Origin: Desulforhopalus sp.
Lineage (GTDB): Bacteria; Desulfobacterota; Desulfobulbia; Desulfobulbales; Desulfocapsaceae
DNA: 64,000 bases
Reading direction: 5' to 3'
Assembly (NCBI GenBank): GCA_030247675.1
Contig: JAOTRX010000002.1
Span: 868,001-932,000, forward strand
In this document: positions 18,099 through 26,557 of the stretch, in pieces
How the letters are laid out: each line of letters starts with the position of its first letter
Numbering within the stretch: the first letter of the stretch is position 1
Made by a program: the position numbers and the translations under genes
The notes under the pieces: generated by a model
What the model was told of the DNA's origin: nothing
The model's input: only the letters and a program-made list of their open reading frames with translations
The model's database searches: none

Positions 18099-18153
18099 AT
18101 AAAGCTGAGTTGAGCAGCTTGTCTGCTTAAACGAAACGTATACCTTTGGTATA
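18099..18153 (-). repeat. dispersed intergenic repeat, copy 1
   Basis: One of six related 55-57 bp elements. On the minus strand it begins TATACC-AAA-GGTATA (perfect hairpin), continues TTTCGTTTAAGCAGAC and ends AAGCTG-N7-CAGCTTTAT (second hairpin). It lies between the divergent GNAT-like gene and the ketopantoate-reductase-like gene. The remaining part of this 430-bp gap shows no gene. Confidence 0.8.
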
Positions 18154-18237
18154 AGCAGGTTACCATCCCGTATAGTCTCGGCAGGCCTTTTGAGCCGGTT
18201 GAAAAGATAGACCATCCTGAAACAATGTGAGTTCATA

Positions 18238-19185
18238 ATGCAAAAACCACAGATTAAAACCATTGCCATTGTTGGCGCCGGGGCCATGGGCGCGGCGTAT
18301 GCCGCCATGTTTTCCGATGCCGGAAGTTTTTCGCTGTTTTTCCTCGCCCGGGGCGAGAGATACCAGCGGCTGAAGAATAAGCCGCTCGGGGTGAACGGCA
18401 AGGCCTACAGTATTCCGGTCATGCAGCCGGAAGAAGTGGCGAAGCCGGTCGATCTGGTGCTCGTTGCCCTGAAACACCGCCATCTTGACGAGGCCCTTGG
18501 CGACATCAAGGCCATTGTCGGTCCAGAAACCACCATCCTTTCGGTCATGAATGGCCTGGAAAGTGAAAAGATACTCGGTGCCGCCTGCGGCATGGACAAG
18601 ATTGTCTATGCTATTGCCGTTGGCATTGACGCGGTACGCGAAGGGAGCAATTTCTCCTATGCCCGGCCGGGAAAGATCATCTTTGGCGAAGGACCGCTGA
18701 AAAGCCCGTACGATAGGGTTGCCTGTCTGCGGGAGGCCCTGACCCGGGCGGCTATTCCGCACGAGGTCCCCGCCGATATGATGCGGATTATGTGGTGGAA
18801 ATTTATGATAAATGTTGGTATTAATCAGGCCTCTGCGACGCTGCGCTCCCCCTATGGCGTCTTCCAGGCCTCGGCGGACGCCCGGGCGCTGATGATGCTC
18901 CTCATGCAGGAAGTGGTGGCGCTTGCCGGCAAGGTTGCCGTCGATCTGTCGCAGAAAGACCTCGACGAATGGTTTACCGTGCTCGCCACCTTATCCCCCG
19001 ACGGCAAGACCTCGATGCTCCAGGATATTGAGGCGGGGAGAAAAACCGAGGTAGAAATTTTCGCCGGCAAGGTTGTCGCCATGGGCAAGGAACATGGTGT
19101 GCCGACCCCGGTGAACCAGACGATTTTCCACATTATCAAAGCTATGGAAGAGCGAGGCAATGCCGCCGCGCATCCGAAGAGTTGA
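18238..19185 (+). CDS. ketopantoate reductase (PanE/ApbA) family oxidoreductase
   Basis: A 315-residue NADPH-dependent reductase. The Rossmann motif IVGAGAMGAAYA is at residues 11-22, followed by VALKHRHL with the family lysine, NGLESE, and the catalytic-helix segment WWKFMINVGINQ, which holds the conserved lysine and asparagine. The family reduces 2-dehydropantoate to pantoate for coenzyme A, but many paralogues act on other 2-oxo acids. Here the gene heads an operon with a full TRAP transporter 16 bp downstream, so it may act on the imported acid rather than in pantothenate synthesis. Start ATG 18238 is kept; the ribosome site is weak. Confidence 0.88.
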   Translation: MQKPQIKTIAIVGAGAMGAAYAAMFSDAGSFSLFFLARGERYQRLKNKPLGVNGKAYSIPVMQPEEVAKPVDLVLVALKHRHLDEALGDIKAIVGPETTILSVMNGLESEKILGAACGMDKIVYAIAVGIDAVREGSNFSYARPGKIIFGEGPLKSPYDRVACLREALTRAAIPHEVPADMMRIMWWKFMINVGINQASATLRSPYGVFQASADARALMMLLMQEVVALAGKVAVDLSQKDLDEWFTVLATLSPDGKTSMLQDIEAGRKTEVEIFAGKVVAMGKEHGVPTPVNQTIFHIIKAMEERGNAAAHPKS

Positions 19186-19201
19186 CAGGCAAGATCCTCC
19201 T

Positions 19202-19753
19202 ATGATTCCTGAAAACCGCCAGGCCAGCACCGAACAACAGGGCCTCCCGCCGACAGACGAGCCGATACCGCTGGCGAGCGACGCGGAGCCGGTTACCAGG
19301 GTTTCCTTAAAGATTGAAGACTGGGCGACGGTGATCGTCATGGCCCTCCTGGCACTGATCACCTTTGCCAATGTCCTGGTGCGCTATTTCACCAACCATT
19401 CCTTTGCCTGGACGGAGGAGATCTCAATCTTTTTAATGATTGTCCTGGTGCTGGTCGCCGGCTCAGCGGCGGTTGCCCGCAATCGCCATATCCGCATCGA
19501 ATATTTTGCCGAGAAAGGGACGCCCGGCCGTCAGCGTTTGCTGGCGCGACTTGGTTCCCTGGTCGTTTTTGCCGTGTTTATTCTCCTGGCGGTACTCAGC
19601 TCGCGGATGGTCTGGGACGACTACCGGTTTGGCGAGACCTCGCCGGGCATTGGCCTGCCGCAGTGGTGGTATTCACTGTGGTTGCCCTTGCTCTCCTTGG
19701 CTATTGCCTTCAGGGCCTGGGGCCTGTTCATCCGGCAGGGGCGCGATCAATGA
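19202..19753 (+). CDS. TRAP transporter small permease (DctQ type)
   Basis: The 183-residue membrane protein has four hydrophobic segments and the DctQ hallmarks RYFTNHSFAWTEEISIFL and ARNRHIRIEYF. ATG 19202 is preferred to an in-frame start at 19160 that would lie inside the previous gene. The N-terminal 40 residues are a hydrophilic, acidic extension. It overlaps the large permease gene by ATGA, so the two subunits are made together. It forms the small membrane subunit of a sodium-driven uptake system for organic acids. Confidence 0.9.
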   Translation: MIPENRQASTEQQGLPPTDEPIPLASDAEPVTRVSLKIEDWATVIVMALLALITFANVLVRYFTNHSFAWTEEISIFLMIVLVLVAGSAAVARNRHIRIEYFAEKGTPGRQRLLARLGSLVVFAVFILLAVLSSRMVWDDYRFGETSPGIGLPQWWYSLWLPLLSLAIAFRAWGLFIRQGRDQ

Positions 19754-21048
19754 CCGGTATCGTCCTCTTTGCAGTCTTCATCGTGCTGATGCTGGCCGGT
19801 GTGGCCATCGGTCCGGCCATCGGTCTGGCCGCCGCTTTCGCCATCGCCCTGGCCAACAAGGATGCCCAGTGGTTCGGCCTCTTGGCGGTGCCGCAGAATT
19901 TTTACGCGGGTCTTGGCAAATATCCCCTCCTGGCCATTCCCATGTTTGTCCTGGTGGGCTCAATTTTTGACCGTTCCGGCGTCGCCCAGCGGCTGGTGAC
20001 CTTTGCCGTGTCGATCTTCGGGCGGGGCCCCGGCATGCTGCCGCTGGTGACCATTCTGGTGGCCATGGTCCTCGGCGGGATCTCCGGCTCAGGGCCGGCA
20101 ACCGCCGCGGCGGTGGGCAGCGTCATGATTGTGTCGATGATCCGGGCAGGTTATCCGGCGGCATATTCGGCGAGTATCGTCGGTGCTGCCGCGGCTACGG
20201 ACATCCTCATTCCCCCGTCGATTGCCTTTATCGTCTATTCGGTATTAGTGCCGGGCGCCTCGGTGCCGGCGATGTTTGCCGCTGGCATGATTCCCGGCAT
20301 CCTGGTTGGTTTGGCGCTGATGATTCCCGCCGTCTGGCTGGCAAGAAGACACGGTATGGGCCTCTTGGAGGCAGACCAAAGCAAACCGCCTTTCTGGGCC
20401 AGTCTGCGCGAGGCATCCTGGGGGCTGGTTGCTCCGGTGCTGATTCTCGGGGGTATGCGCGCCGGCTGGTTTACCCCGACCGAGGCGGCGGTCGTCGCGG
20501 TGTTTTATGGGCTCTTCGTCGGCATGGTCATCCACTGCACCATCCGGTTTCGCGATCTGTTTGAGATTTTGCGTGAATCCGGAGAACTGTCTGCCGTTAT
20601 CCTGATTGTCGTGGCCCTTGCCGGCATCTTTGCTTATTCACTCTCGACCCTGGGCATTATCGACCCGGTCACCCGGGCCATCGTTCATTCGGGCCTTGGT
20701 GAATACGGCATTCTCGCCCTGCTGATTTTTATGCTGATTATCGTCGGCATGTTTCTTGACGGAATCTCGATATTTCTGATCTTTACCCCGCTGCTGCTGC
20801 CAATTGCCAACTTCTACCAGTGGAATCTGGTGTGGTTCGGGGTGCTGCTGACGATCATGGTATCAATCGGCCAATTCACTCCGCCGATGGCGGTAAACCT
20901 GATGGTATCCTGCCGGATAGCCCGGGTAAGCATGGAACAGACCGTGCGCTGGGTGGGCTGGCTGCTGATAGCGGTGTTCTGTGTACTGCTTCTGGTCATT
21001 CTGTTTCCCCAACTGGCCTTGTGGCTTCCCGGCCGGCTGGGGTATTAG
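19750..21048 (+). CDS. TRAP transporter large permease (DctM type)
   Basis: The 432-residue product has about 12 membrane segments. Characteristic stretches are IPMFVLVGSIFDRSGVAQRL, GGISGSGPATAAAVG, AAAATDILIPPSIAFIVYS and GQFTPPMAVNL. ATG 19750 overlaps the DctQ stop (ATGA) and is therefore chosen. It is the transport subunit that works with the DctQ and periplasmic binding proteins on either side. The DctP gene follows 76 bp downstream. Confidence 0.93.
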   Translation: MTGIVLFAVFIVLMLAGVAIGPAIGLAAAFAIALANKDAQWFGLLAVPQNFYAGLGKYPLLAIPMFVLVGSIFDRSGVAQRLVTFAVSIFGRGPGMLPLVTILVAMVLGGISGSGPATAAAVGSVMIVSMIRAGYPAAYSASIVGAAAATDILIPPSIAFIVYSVLVPGASVPAMFAAGMIPGILVGLALMIPAVWLARRHGMGLLEADQSKPPFWASLREASWGLVAPVLILGGMRAGWFTPTEAAVVAVFYGLFVGMVIHCTIRFRDLFEILRESGELSAVILIVVALAGIFAYSLSTLGIIDPVTRAIVHSGLGEYGILALLIFMLIIVGMFLDGISIFLIFTPLLLPIANFYQWNLVWFGVLLTIMVSIGQFTPPMAVNLMVSCRIARVSMEQTVRWVGWLLIAVFCVLLLVILFPQLALWLPGRLGY

Positions 21049-21124
21049 TACCTTGTGGGGGGTTGGTAAAATTATGGTCTTTCGCAGAATAGGTGTAATA
21101 ACAATTCAAGAGGAGATCCCAATT

Positions 21125-22153
21125 ATGAAACTTTGTAGCGCTCTGAAGTTTTTCTTTGTCGTCGCCACCCTTGCCCTGACGACCTTGGCATCGGCGGAAA
21201 ATTACAAACCCGAGTACAAGATGTCGCTCGTCCTGGGGCCGGCCTTCCCGTGGGGCAAGGGCGGTGAGATCTGGGCTGATCTGGTGCGCGAGCGTACCGC
21301 CGGGCGTATCAATATCAAACTGTATCCGGGGACATCGCTGGTCCAGGGTGACCAGACGCGAGAATTTTCGGCAATTCGCCAAGGCGTAATCGATATGGCC
21401 ATTGGTTCGACCATCAACTGGTCGCCCCAGGTCAAGGAACTCAACCTCTTCTCCATGCCCTTCCTCATGCCGGATTATGCGGCAATCGATGCCCTCACCC
21501 AGGGCGAGGTCGGCAGCCAGCTGTTTGCCACCCTTGATAAGGCCGGTGTCGTACCCCTTGCCTGGGGTGAGAACGGCTTTCGCCAGGTCTCCAACTCGAA
21601 ATTGGCGATTCGCAAGCCGGAGGATTTGAAGGGGATGAAGATTCGTGTTGTCGGCTCACCCCTTTTCCTTGATACCTTCACCGCCCTTGGCGCCAACCCG
21701 ACCCAGATGAGCTGGGCGGACGCCCAACCGGCCCTGGCGAGTGGCGCGGTGGACGGCCAGGAAAACCCGATGGCCATTTTCACCGCCGCCAAACTGCACA
21801 GCGTTGGCCAGAAACATGTCACCATGTGGGGCTATGTTGCTGATCCACTAATTTTTGTCGTTAATAAAGAGATCTGGGCCTCCTGGACCGAGGCCGACCG
21901 GGCCATCGTCAAACAGGCTGCCCTTGATGCCGCCAAGCAGGAAATCGCCATTGCCAGGACCGGCCTTGTTGAGCCGGATCAGCCATTGCAAAAGTCAATC
22001 GAGGCCCTGGGCGTCACTGTTACCCACCTGACCGCGCAGGAGCGCGAGGCCTTTGTTAAGGCTACCCGTCCGGTATTTGATAAATGGAAGCAGCAGATTG
22101 GCGCTGACTTGGTTGATAAGGCCGAGAAAGCAATCGCCGCCCGCGCCAAATAG
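21125..22153 (+). CDS. TRAP transporter periplasmic solute-binding protein (DctP type)
   Basis: A 342-residue secreted protein with a signal peptide ending at about residue 23 (LALTTLASA). Family segments include IKLYPGTSLVQGDQTREFSA, GFRQVSNSK, LKGMKIRVVGSP, and WADAQPALASGAVDGQENP, which contains the arginine-binding-pocket region of DctP proteins (the substrate-carboxylate arginine is likely in KIRVV). ATG 21125 follows AAGAGGAGATCC. It captures the organic acid that DctQM imports; the ligand is probably a carboxylate such as a 2-oxo or hydroxy acid, judging from the linked reductase gene, but this is inference. Confidence 0.92.
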   Translation: MKLCSALKFFFVVATLALTTLASAENYKPEYKMSLVLGPAFPWGKGGEIWADLVRERTAGRINIKLYPGTSLVQGDQTREFSAIRQGVIDMAIGSTINWSPQVKELNLFSMPFLMPDYAAIDALTQGEVGSQLFATLDKAGVVPLAWGENGFRQVSNSKLAIRKPEDLKGMKIRVVGSPLFLDTFTALGANPTQMSWADAQPALASGAVDGQENPMAIFTAAKLHSVGQKHVTMWGYVADPLIFVVNKEIWASWTEADRAIVKQAALDAAKQEIAIARTGLVEPDQPLQKSIEALGVTVTHLTAQEREAFVKATRPVFDKWKQQIGADLVDKAEKAIAARAK

Positions 22154-22173
22154 GCAGGGTATCTTGCAGCGTT

Positions 22174-22207
22174 AACAGGACTTGCCGCAGGGCGAGTCCT
22201 GTTTTTT
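22174..22207 (+). terminator. Rho-independent terminator of the TRAP operon
   Basis: AACAGGACT / AGTCCTGTT stem extended by a GC-rich inner part and followed by T6, 20 bp after the binding-protein gene. Confidence 0.9.
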
Positions 22208-22250
22208 GCAAAGTGTTTTTGAAATATTCGGCAAGAAAAGGGAACCATTA

Positions 22251-22448
22251 ATGAAATTACAAGACAACCAAGCCGCGATCATCCTCGAAGCCTCGGAAGA
22301 GGGGGAGATTTCTGTTAATTTAGAGGGCGCGGATGAGGGTGGTCTGGCCTACGCCTTGTGCCGGAGCCTCGCCAAGAAGCTCTTGGTCGATGAGGCATTT
22401 CAAGCCGAGTTGCTGGAGATGGTGGAAGCTGGGGAGAAAGAGGAGTAA
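22251..22448 (+). CDS. small acidic protein of unknown function
   Basis: A 65-residue protein starting MKLQDNQAAIILEASEEGE and ending LLEMVEAGEKEE. ATG 22251 has AAAAGGGAACC before it. The composition is strongly acidic and helical in its second half (LCRSLAKKLLVDEAFQAELL). No signal peptide, membrane span or cysteine motif apart from one cysteine. It stands alone between the TRAP terminator and the Bax-inhibitor-like gene. I do not recognise a named family. Confidence 0.7.
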   Translation: MKLQDNQAAIILEASEEGEISVNLEGADEGGLAYALCRSLAKKLLVDEAFQAELLEMVEAGEKEE

Positions 22449-22560
22449 AACACGAAAAATGCCTGGCGCTCCGCTTGTTCCGGAGGGAAGAAATGATTAT
22501 TATGAGACAAAATTCGGTAGGCTTGATAACTCATAAACCACCACCAAGAGGATGTGAAAA

Positions 22561-23268
22561 ATGTACCAGCAAGTAAATCAGATAACTTTGCCCCAGGCGA
22601 GACAGGAAGCCTCGACGATCTTTCTTGCCAAAGTATTCAACCTGATGACGGTCGGTTTGGCGATCACCGGCCTCGTCGCCTTTTTTACCGCCAATACCGG
22701 TCTTGCCAACCTCATTATCGGCAGCCCGCTGTTTATTATCCTGATGCTGGCCGAGCTGGGGCTGGTCTTTTACCTCTCCGCTCGGGTGGAGAAGATCCAG
22801 GCGGCAACCGCCTCGGGGCTGTTTATCGGTTACTCGGTGCTTAACGGCCTCACCCTGTCGGTGATTTTTCTCGCCTATACCAACACCTCCATCGCCGCCA
22901 CCTTCTTTATCACTGCCGGGATGTTCGGGGCAATGGCCGTTTACGGCCTGGTGACCAAGCGCGATCTTTCGGGCTTGGGCTCTTTTTTGTTCATGGGTCT
23001 GATCGGCATCATCATCGCCTCGATTGTCAATATCTTCCTGAAAAGTTCAAGTGTTGACTGGATGATCTCCTGCCTTGGCGTCCTTATCTTCACCGGCCTT
23101 ACCGCCTACGATGTGCAAAAGATCAAGCGGATCGGTGAAGAGGGGATCCTCGCCCAGGGTGATGAGGTAGTTCGCAAGGGTGCGGTCATGGGCGCCTTGG
23201 CCCTGTATCTCGATTTTATCAACCTGTTCCTGATGCTGCTGCGCTTCTTTGGCGGCAGCAGGGATTAG
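22561..23268 (+). CDS. Bax inhibitor-1/YccA family membrane protein
   Basis: The 235-residue protein has seven hydrophobic segments and the family's C-terminal signature GLTAYDVQKIKRI, followed by ALALYLDFINLFLMLLRFF. The N-terminal segment ARQEASTIFLAKVFNLMTVGL is the usual BI-1 opening. AGAGGATG lies before ATG 22561. Bacterial members are inner-membrane proteins; some act as pH-sensitive calcium leak channels or interact with FtsH. A specific role here cannot be read from the context. Confidence 0.92.
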   Translation: MYQQVNQITLPQARQEASTIFLAKVFNLMTVGLAITGLVAFFTANTGLANLIIGSPLFIILMLAELGLVFYLSARVEKIQAATASGLFIGYSVLNGLTLSVIFLAYTNTSIAATFFITAGMFGAMAVYGLVTKRDLSGLGSFLFMGLIGIIIASIVNIFLKSSSVDWMISCLGVLIFTGLTAYDVQKIKRIGEEGILAQGDEVVRKGAVMGALALYLDFINLFLMLLRFFGGSRD

Positions 23269-23378
23269 TGATTAGCGGCTTAGGGATTCATTTTCTTCTG
23301 GAATGAATTTCGAAGGTACCTGGGCTCTCTTGTGGGGGGCGTAATCTTTTAGCAATCTTTCTTCGATATCGATAGTTC

Positions 23379-23419
23379 AAAACGGCATACCCAGGACACC
23401 GGGTATGCCGTTTTTATTT
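23379..23419 (+). terminator. Rho-independent terminator after the Bax-inhibitor-like gene
   Basis: Fourteen-base perfect stem AAAACGGCATACCC / GGGTATGCCGTTTT with loop AGGACACC and a following T run. Confidence 0.9.
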
Positions 23420-23437
23420 GCCCAGCATGGTGAGCTC

Positions 23438-23467
23438 AAAAAGCCCCTCCGGGACTTTTCGGAAGGG
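23438..23467 (-). terminator. terminator of the broken tRNA-Lys gene
   Basis: Read on the minus strand: CCCTTCCG / CGGAGGGG stem (one G-T pair), then C and five T, 14 bp after the tRNA CCA end. Its survival next to the tRNA fragment shows this is the original 3' flank of the tRNA gene. Confidence 0.75.
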
Positions 23468-23480
23468 TTGAGGTGTTTAT

Positions 23481-23525
23481 TGGTGGTCCGCGTTGGGCTC
23501 GAACCAACGACCTGACGATTAAGAA
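23481..23525 (-). pseudogene. 3' half of a tRNA-Lys (CTT), likely attachment-site scar
   Basis: On the minus strand the sequence runs from an anticodon loop TTCTTAA through TCGTC, the T arm GTTGG-TTCGAGC-CCAAC and the acceptor strand GCGGACC to ACCA. The 5' partner strands (GACGA of the anticodon stem, a D arm, GGTCCGC of the acceptor stem) are missing upstream, so the gene is broken at the anticodon loop, the usual crossover region of tRNA-targeting integrases. Confidence 0.75.
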
Positions 23526-23568
23526 TCAACCCCATTATCTGTGACGTATTGCCTTTGCCGATTTTGAT

Positions 23569-23760
23569 TTAAGAAGTCGCCTGAACAAGCCCCATTCTAC
23601 GAAAAACCTCCTCAGTGAAATACACAATCGTGGAATGAATGATTATCATTCCCTGCAGGACGATGTTAAAGGTCGCCAGAATCCAACAACTGAACCACGG
23701 TCCCCATTGCTGGGTAGTGATCTTATAGTGGATCTTGATGTAAAATTCTGGCCGGCTTTC
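23569..23760 (-). pseudogene. possible remnant of a membrane-protein gene
   Basis: An open minus-strand frame without a start codon near its head encodes about 60 residues including PWFSCWILATFNIVLQG and ends FRRMGLVQATS. One hydrophobic segment is visible. It directly adjoins the tRNA fragment and may be a gene tail left by rearrangement. No family recognised. Confidence 0.2.
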
Positions 23761-23830
23761 GCATGAAATCCTGAGATATAATAATTAGTGCCGTATCTCT
23801 ACGGTGCATTGCATTAAAAGGAGACATCCA

Positions 23831-24046
23831 ATGACGTATACATGTCAGAACTGCGGCGTAACCGCAGAAAATCGCAGTGACCTCTGCAACCCGACAAGTG
23901 AAGAACTCGAAACCAGATTCTGTGGCGCCTCGTCAGTGCAAATTTGCGATGGCAAGCTGCCGGAGATGAAGTACTCCTGCGACGCGTGTGGGAGTGTATC
24001 GGCAGACCCCGACAATCTCTGCAATCCGAGTAAAATAAGCAACTGA
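23831..24046 (+). CDS. small Cys-rich protein with two zinc-ribbon-like motifs
   Basis: The 71-residue product has two similar halves, YTCQNCGVTAENRSDLCNP and YSCDACGSVSADPDNLCNP, each with CxxC followed by a third cysteine about 12 residues on. Two further cysteines lie between them (RFCGAS, QICDGK). ATG 23831 is chosen because AAAAGGAGACATCC precedes it. The pattern suggests a metal-binding (zinc or iron) protein, probably monomeric and cytoplasmic. Similar short proteins occur in delta-proteobacteria, but I know of no assigned function. Confidence 0.75.
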   Translation: MTYTCQNCGVTAENRSDLCNPTSEELETRFCGASSVQICDGKLPEMKYSCDACGSVSADPDNLCNPSKISN

Positions 24047-24203
24047 AAGGCTACCATTTTGTGAAAAACTCCTATCCCGCACACCCCCCCCCGCCGACTC
24101 AGACCCTGGCTACATCAGGAGAAGGGTCGGTTGTGAGGGGCAGGCGACCCAAGGGAGTTTATCGCAGTATGGTTAGGTACCACGGCTTTGTTGCGGGCAG
24201 ATC

Positions 24204-25433
24204 ATGTATCTTGTTACTTTTCGCATTGTCGGGCACCCTGCTATCCCAAACCCACCTTGGCTAAAGGCTGGAAAAGGGCTCAATGTAATTAAAGCCGCTG
24301 GTGTCGAGCAGGCGAGATCCTTGCTCAGGATGTTACAGACCGTTAACCCTCCTTATGATTTCGAGAAGACGGATCCTTTTCGAGATCTTCCTCCCTTCAC
24401 TACAGGCGCACCCCATAGAAGAAAGATCTTACCGTCCAAAAAAACCGCTGCCATAGCTATTTTTGCCGCGTCAAGCCAACTGATAAAGGAGTTGGTAGCC
24501 ATTGATCCGGTGTTTTTTGAAACCGACCGGATTGAATTTGGCAGACGCCGCGACCAAAGCAGATGGATTAATTTCGTCGAACTGTCCAACTCGACTCGCT
24601 GGAGTGAAATTGAATCAACTGTCAGGAGTCTGCTTTCTCGAATCGATCCGAATGCCGAATCGGTTGTCGAGCTGTTGCAAAATACCATCGCCAATCTATT
24701 CAGCACCGATCGAATCAAGGGGAAAACAGCGGTGGACTTGCGAGAGCAGCTGAGAGCGCTGCGACCCTTTCTAAGTGAAAACGATCAGGCGCAGCTGGAA
24801 CAATGTCTTTATGCAGTTGACCGGGACGAGCATTTTCGGCAAGCCAAGGAAGTCTTTGATGTAGCTCTCCCTCTCTTTCTGTTTGTCACACCGTCTATGC
24901 TTGGCTACCCGCCCCAAGAAACAGAAGACTTCTCAGTGGAGGAGACCTCTGCAGCGCTTGTTGAGTTTCTTATAAACCGCCAAAAGGACGGCGGTCAGGG
25001 GGGGACGGCATCATCAAAACAAGGTTTACATGCGGTGAATCGTGATTTGCCAACAGATAAGTCCGAACTGAACCGGCATATCGGTGAAGAGCAGCCTTCC
25101 CATATCCTTGAAGGCTCGCTGCCCCATCTGGCTGTCCCTGTTGCGGAAACACCACCTGTGCGCAGAATAGGGACGTTATTGTCAAGCCTTGCCAGCTTGC
25201 ACAAGAAACTGCATGGCTATGAACCTATATTTCTGATTGATATCAGTGGAATGGAACTCGAAAGTGTGGAGCAAGCCGACCTGCTGAGATTATTGCTCCA
25301 TTACTCCTCACGGTGGCAGCTCTTTGTCATACCCGACAACCCATTTCTCGCACTTTGCGAAGGTATTCTTTCCGATGAAGAAGAGGGACATCAACCGGTT
25401 ACTGTCATTGATCTATCTGGCGTCGTGGTATGA
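24204..25433 (+). CDS. uncharacterised 409-residue protein
   Basis: It begins MYLVTFRIVGHPAIPNPPWL with KGLNVIKAAGVEQARSLLRM, which resembles the first strand-loop of SMC/AAA-type ATPases but lacks a Walker A motif. The middle has GRRRDQSRWINFVELS and a helical, charged region. The C-terminal 90 residues contain PIFLIDISGMELE and a final VTVIDLSGVVV. No signal peptide or membrane span. A poor ribosome site leaves the start uncertain. It lies in the gene-poor segment next to the tRNA scar, so it may have come in with an integrated element. No function can be offered. Confidence 0.6.
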   Translation: MYLVTFRIVGHPAIPNPPWLKAGKGLNVIKAAGVEQARSLLRMLQTVNPPYDFEKTDPFRDLPPFTTGAPHRRKILPSKKTAAIAIFAASSQLIKELVAIDPVFFETDRIEFGRRRDQSRWINFVELSNSTRWSEIESTVRSLLSRIDPNAESVVELLQNTIANLFSTDRIKGKTAVDLREQLRALRPFLSENDQAQLEQCLYAVDRDEHFRQAKEVFDVALPLFLFVTPSMLGYPPQETEDFSVEETSAALVEFLINRQKDGGQGGTASSKQGLHAVNRDLPTDKSELNRHIGEEQPSHILEGSLPHLAVPVAETPPVRRIGTLLSSLASLHKKLHGYEPIFLIDISGMELESVEQADLLRLLLHYSSRWQLFVIPDNPFLALCEGILSDEEEGHQPVTVIDLSGVVV

Positions 25434-25724
25434 AAAAATACCATTAAAGACGTGCCGCTGCTGCGATCAAAGCCTCCGCACTCCCAGCGCCTGAAGATGG
25501 TTGGGTACCCCCCCCTCTGCCAATATGGTATTTTTAACTCCACCTTGGATTCAAGGGTTGCCGGGTGCTTTGTTTTGAGGAGAGCGCGCCCATTCTCGGA
25601 GCACTCCAGGGCTTTTGCCACTGCAACTTTCGCCATGGCGAGAATAGTTGAAAAACCCACTTTGCAATCCCACCCATACCAAAGGCGCTCAAAGAGGCCC
25701 ATATACTGGAAAATCTTTACCCGT

Positions 25725-25919
25725 TCAGTCGTTGTGCAGTGGTCTGTCGGCCATATGGCCCTTACTGCGAAACTCATACAGGCAGCAGGCGGCAATGAGG
25801 ACCTTGCTGTCCCTTCGTATCGCTCGGATCACCGCCTGCTCGAAAAGCTGGTATAGTACCTTTACCCAAGCCTTAATATCTGGCAGCTTCAGTCTGCCGT
25901 AACCTAGCGATCGGAGCCG
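25725..25919 (-). pseudogene. possible gene remnant
   Basis: A minus-strand frame without a start codon encodes LGYGRLKLPDIKAWVKVLYQ and AVIRAIRRDSKVLIAACCLY before a stop. The composition looks protein-like, but the frame is closed by a stop just upstream. The surrounding 25.43-25.90 kb has overlapping frames on both strands, none convincing. Family unknown. Confidence 0.25.
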
Positions 25920-26227
25920 CTGTCAGGAGCCACCTCCTTGCAACTGTTGCGTTCGTGTTCCAGCAATTCTTCAACCTTTTTTGGGGCTTCCCGGTCATTA
26001 TCCCAGGTGCAGGTGAGTTCGCTGCCTACCTCACAGTCAACGCCACAAACAAAGACCTTTCCATCCTTATCCGTTACCTTTGCCTCACGTTCATATCCTT
26101 TCATGACAGCCTCCTCGATTGAGTTCGCCTGCAATTGTCGATAAAGATCGGCAGTGTCCACACCCCGAAAAGGATACGTCATGCTAGTAATCGCTACGTT
26201 CATGCGCCGAATATCAGCCACGTTCAA
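25904..26227 (-). CDS. small hypothetical protein
   Basis: A 107-residue, soluble, acidic protein: the recognisable body starts at MTYPFRGVDTADLYRQL and includes KVFVCGVDCEVGSELTCTW, with three cysteines close together and a fourth near the end. Several in-frame ATG codons (first at 26227) make the start uncertain. It is alone on its strand in the gene-poor region. I do not recognise a family; codon use is similar to the neighbouring unknown genes. Confidence 0.5.
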   Translation of the reverse strand: MNVADIRRMNVAITSMTYPFRGVDTADLYRQLQANSIEEAVMKGYEREAKVTDKDGKVFVCGVDCEVGSELTCTWDNDREAPKKVEELLEHERNSCKEVAPDSGSDR

Positions 26228-26330
26228 TTAGAGTCTTGCGGTTGTTGTACTGCGCACAATCAATCTACGTAACAGAATCCAGCGATGCAAACACCAGCCA
26301 GGGTGCAACTATCTCCTCTTTTCTTTGTCT

Positions 26331-26387
26331 TATACCGCAAGGGCATACGATTCGTTTGAGCAGACCAGCTGCTCAACTCAGCTTTAT
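26331..26387 (+). repeat. dispersed intergenic repeat, copy 2
   Basis: TATACCGCAAGGGCATACGA, then TTCGTTTGAGCAGACCAGCT, then GCTCAACTCAGCTTTAT. Closest to the consensus of the six copies. It lies between the small hypothetical gene and the 3' end of the metal ATPase gene. TTGAGC (26356-26361) can pair with GCTCAA (26371-26376). Confidence 0.85.
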
Positions 26388-26427
26388 CCAGTCACTAAGC
26401 TCTTAAATCTGCCCGTGATCCTCACCT

Positions 26428-26467
26428 CTTATGAATTAGGCGAAAATAATTACGCTTAATTCATAAG
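26428..26467. repeat. long AT-rich inverted repeat
   Basis: CTTATGAATTAGGCG (26428-26442) and CGCTTAATTCATAAG (26453-26467) form a 15-bp stem with one G-T pair around a 10-base A/T loop. It lies 90 bp before the 3' end of the metal ATPase gene. There is no poly-T on either side, so it is not a typical terminator and may be a mobile-element end. Confidence 0.6.
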
Positions 26468-26557
26468 ATAACAGTAAATCCTTTTAGGTCGGTGTCAATT
26501 AGACGGCTTCTTGTCCTGAATAACCGGCCTGATTGCAATTGGTATTCTTTTGCCCAA

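Noticed and set aside
25391..25856. Overlapping 134-residue frames on both strands
   Set aside because: Neither has a ribosome site or domain, and the region contains remnants; no choice could be justified.
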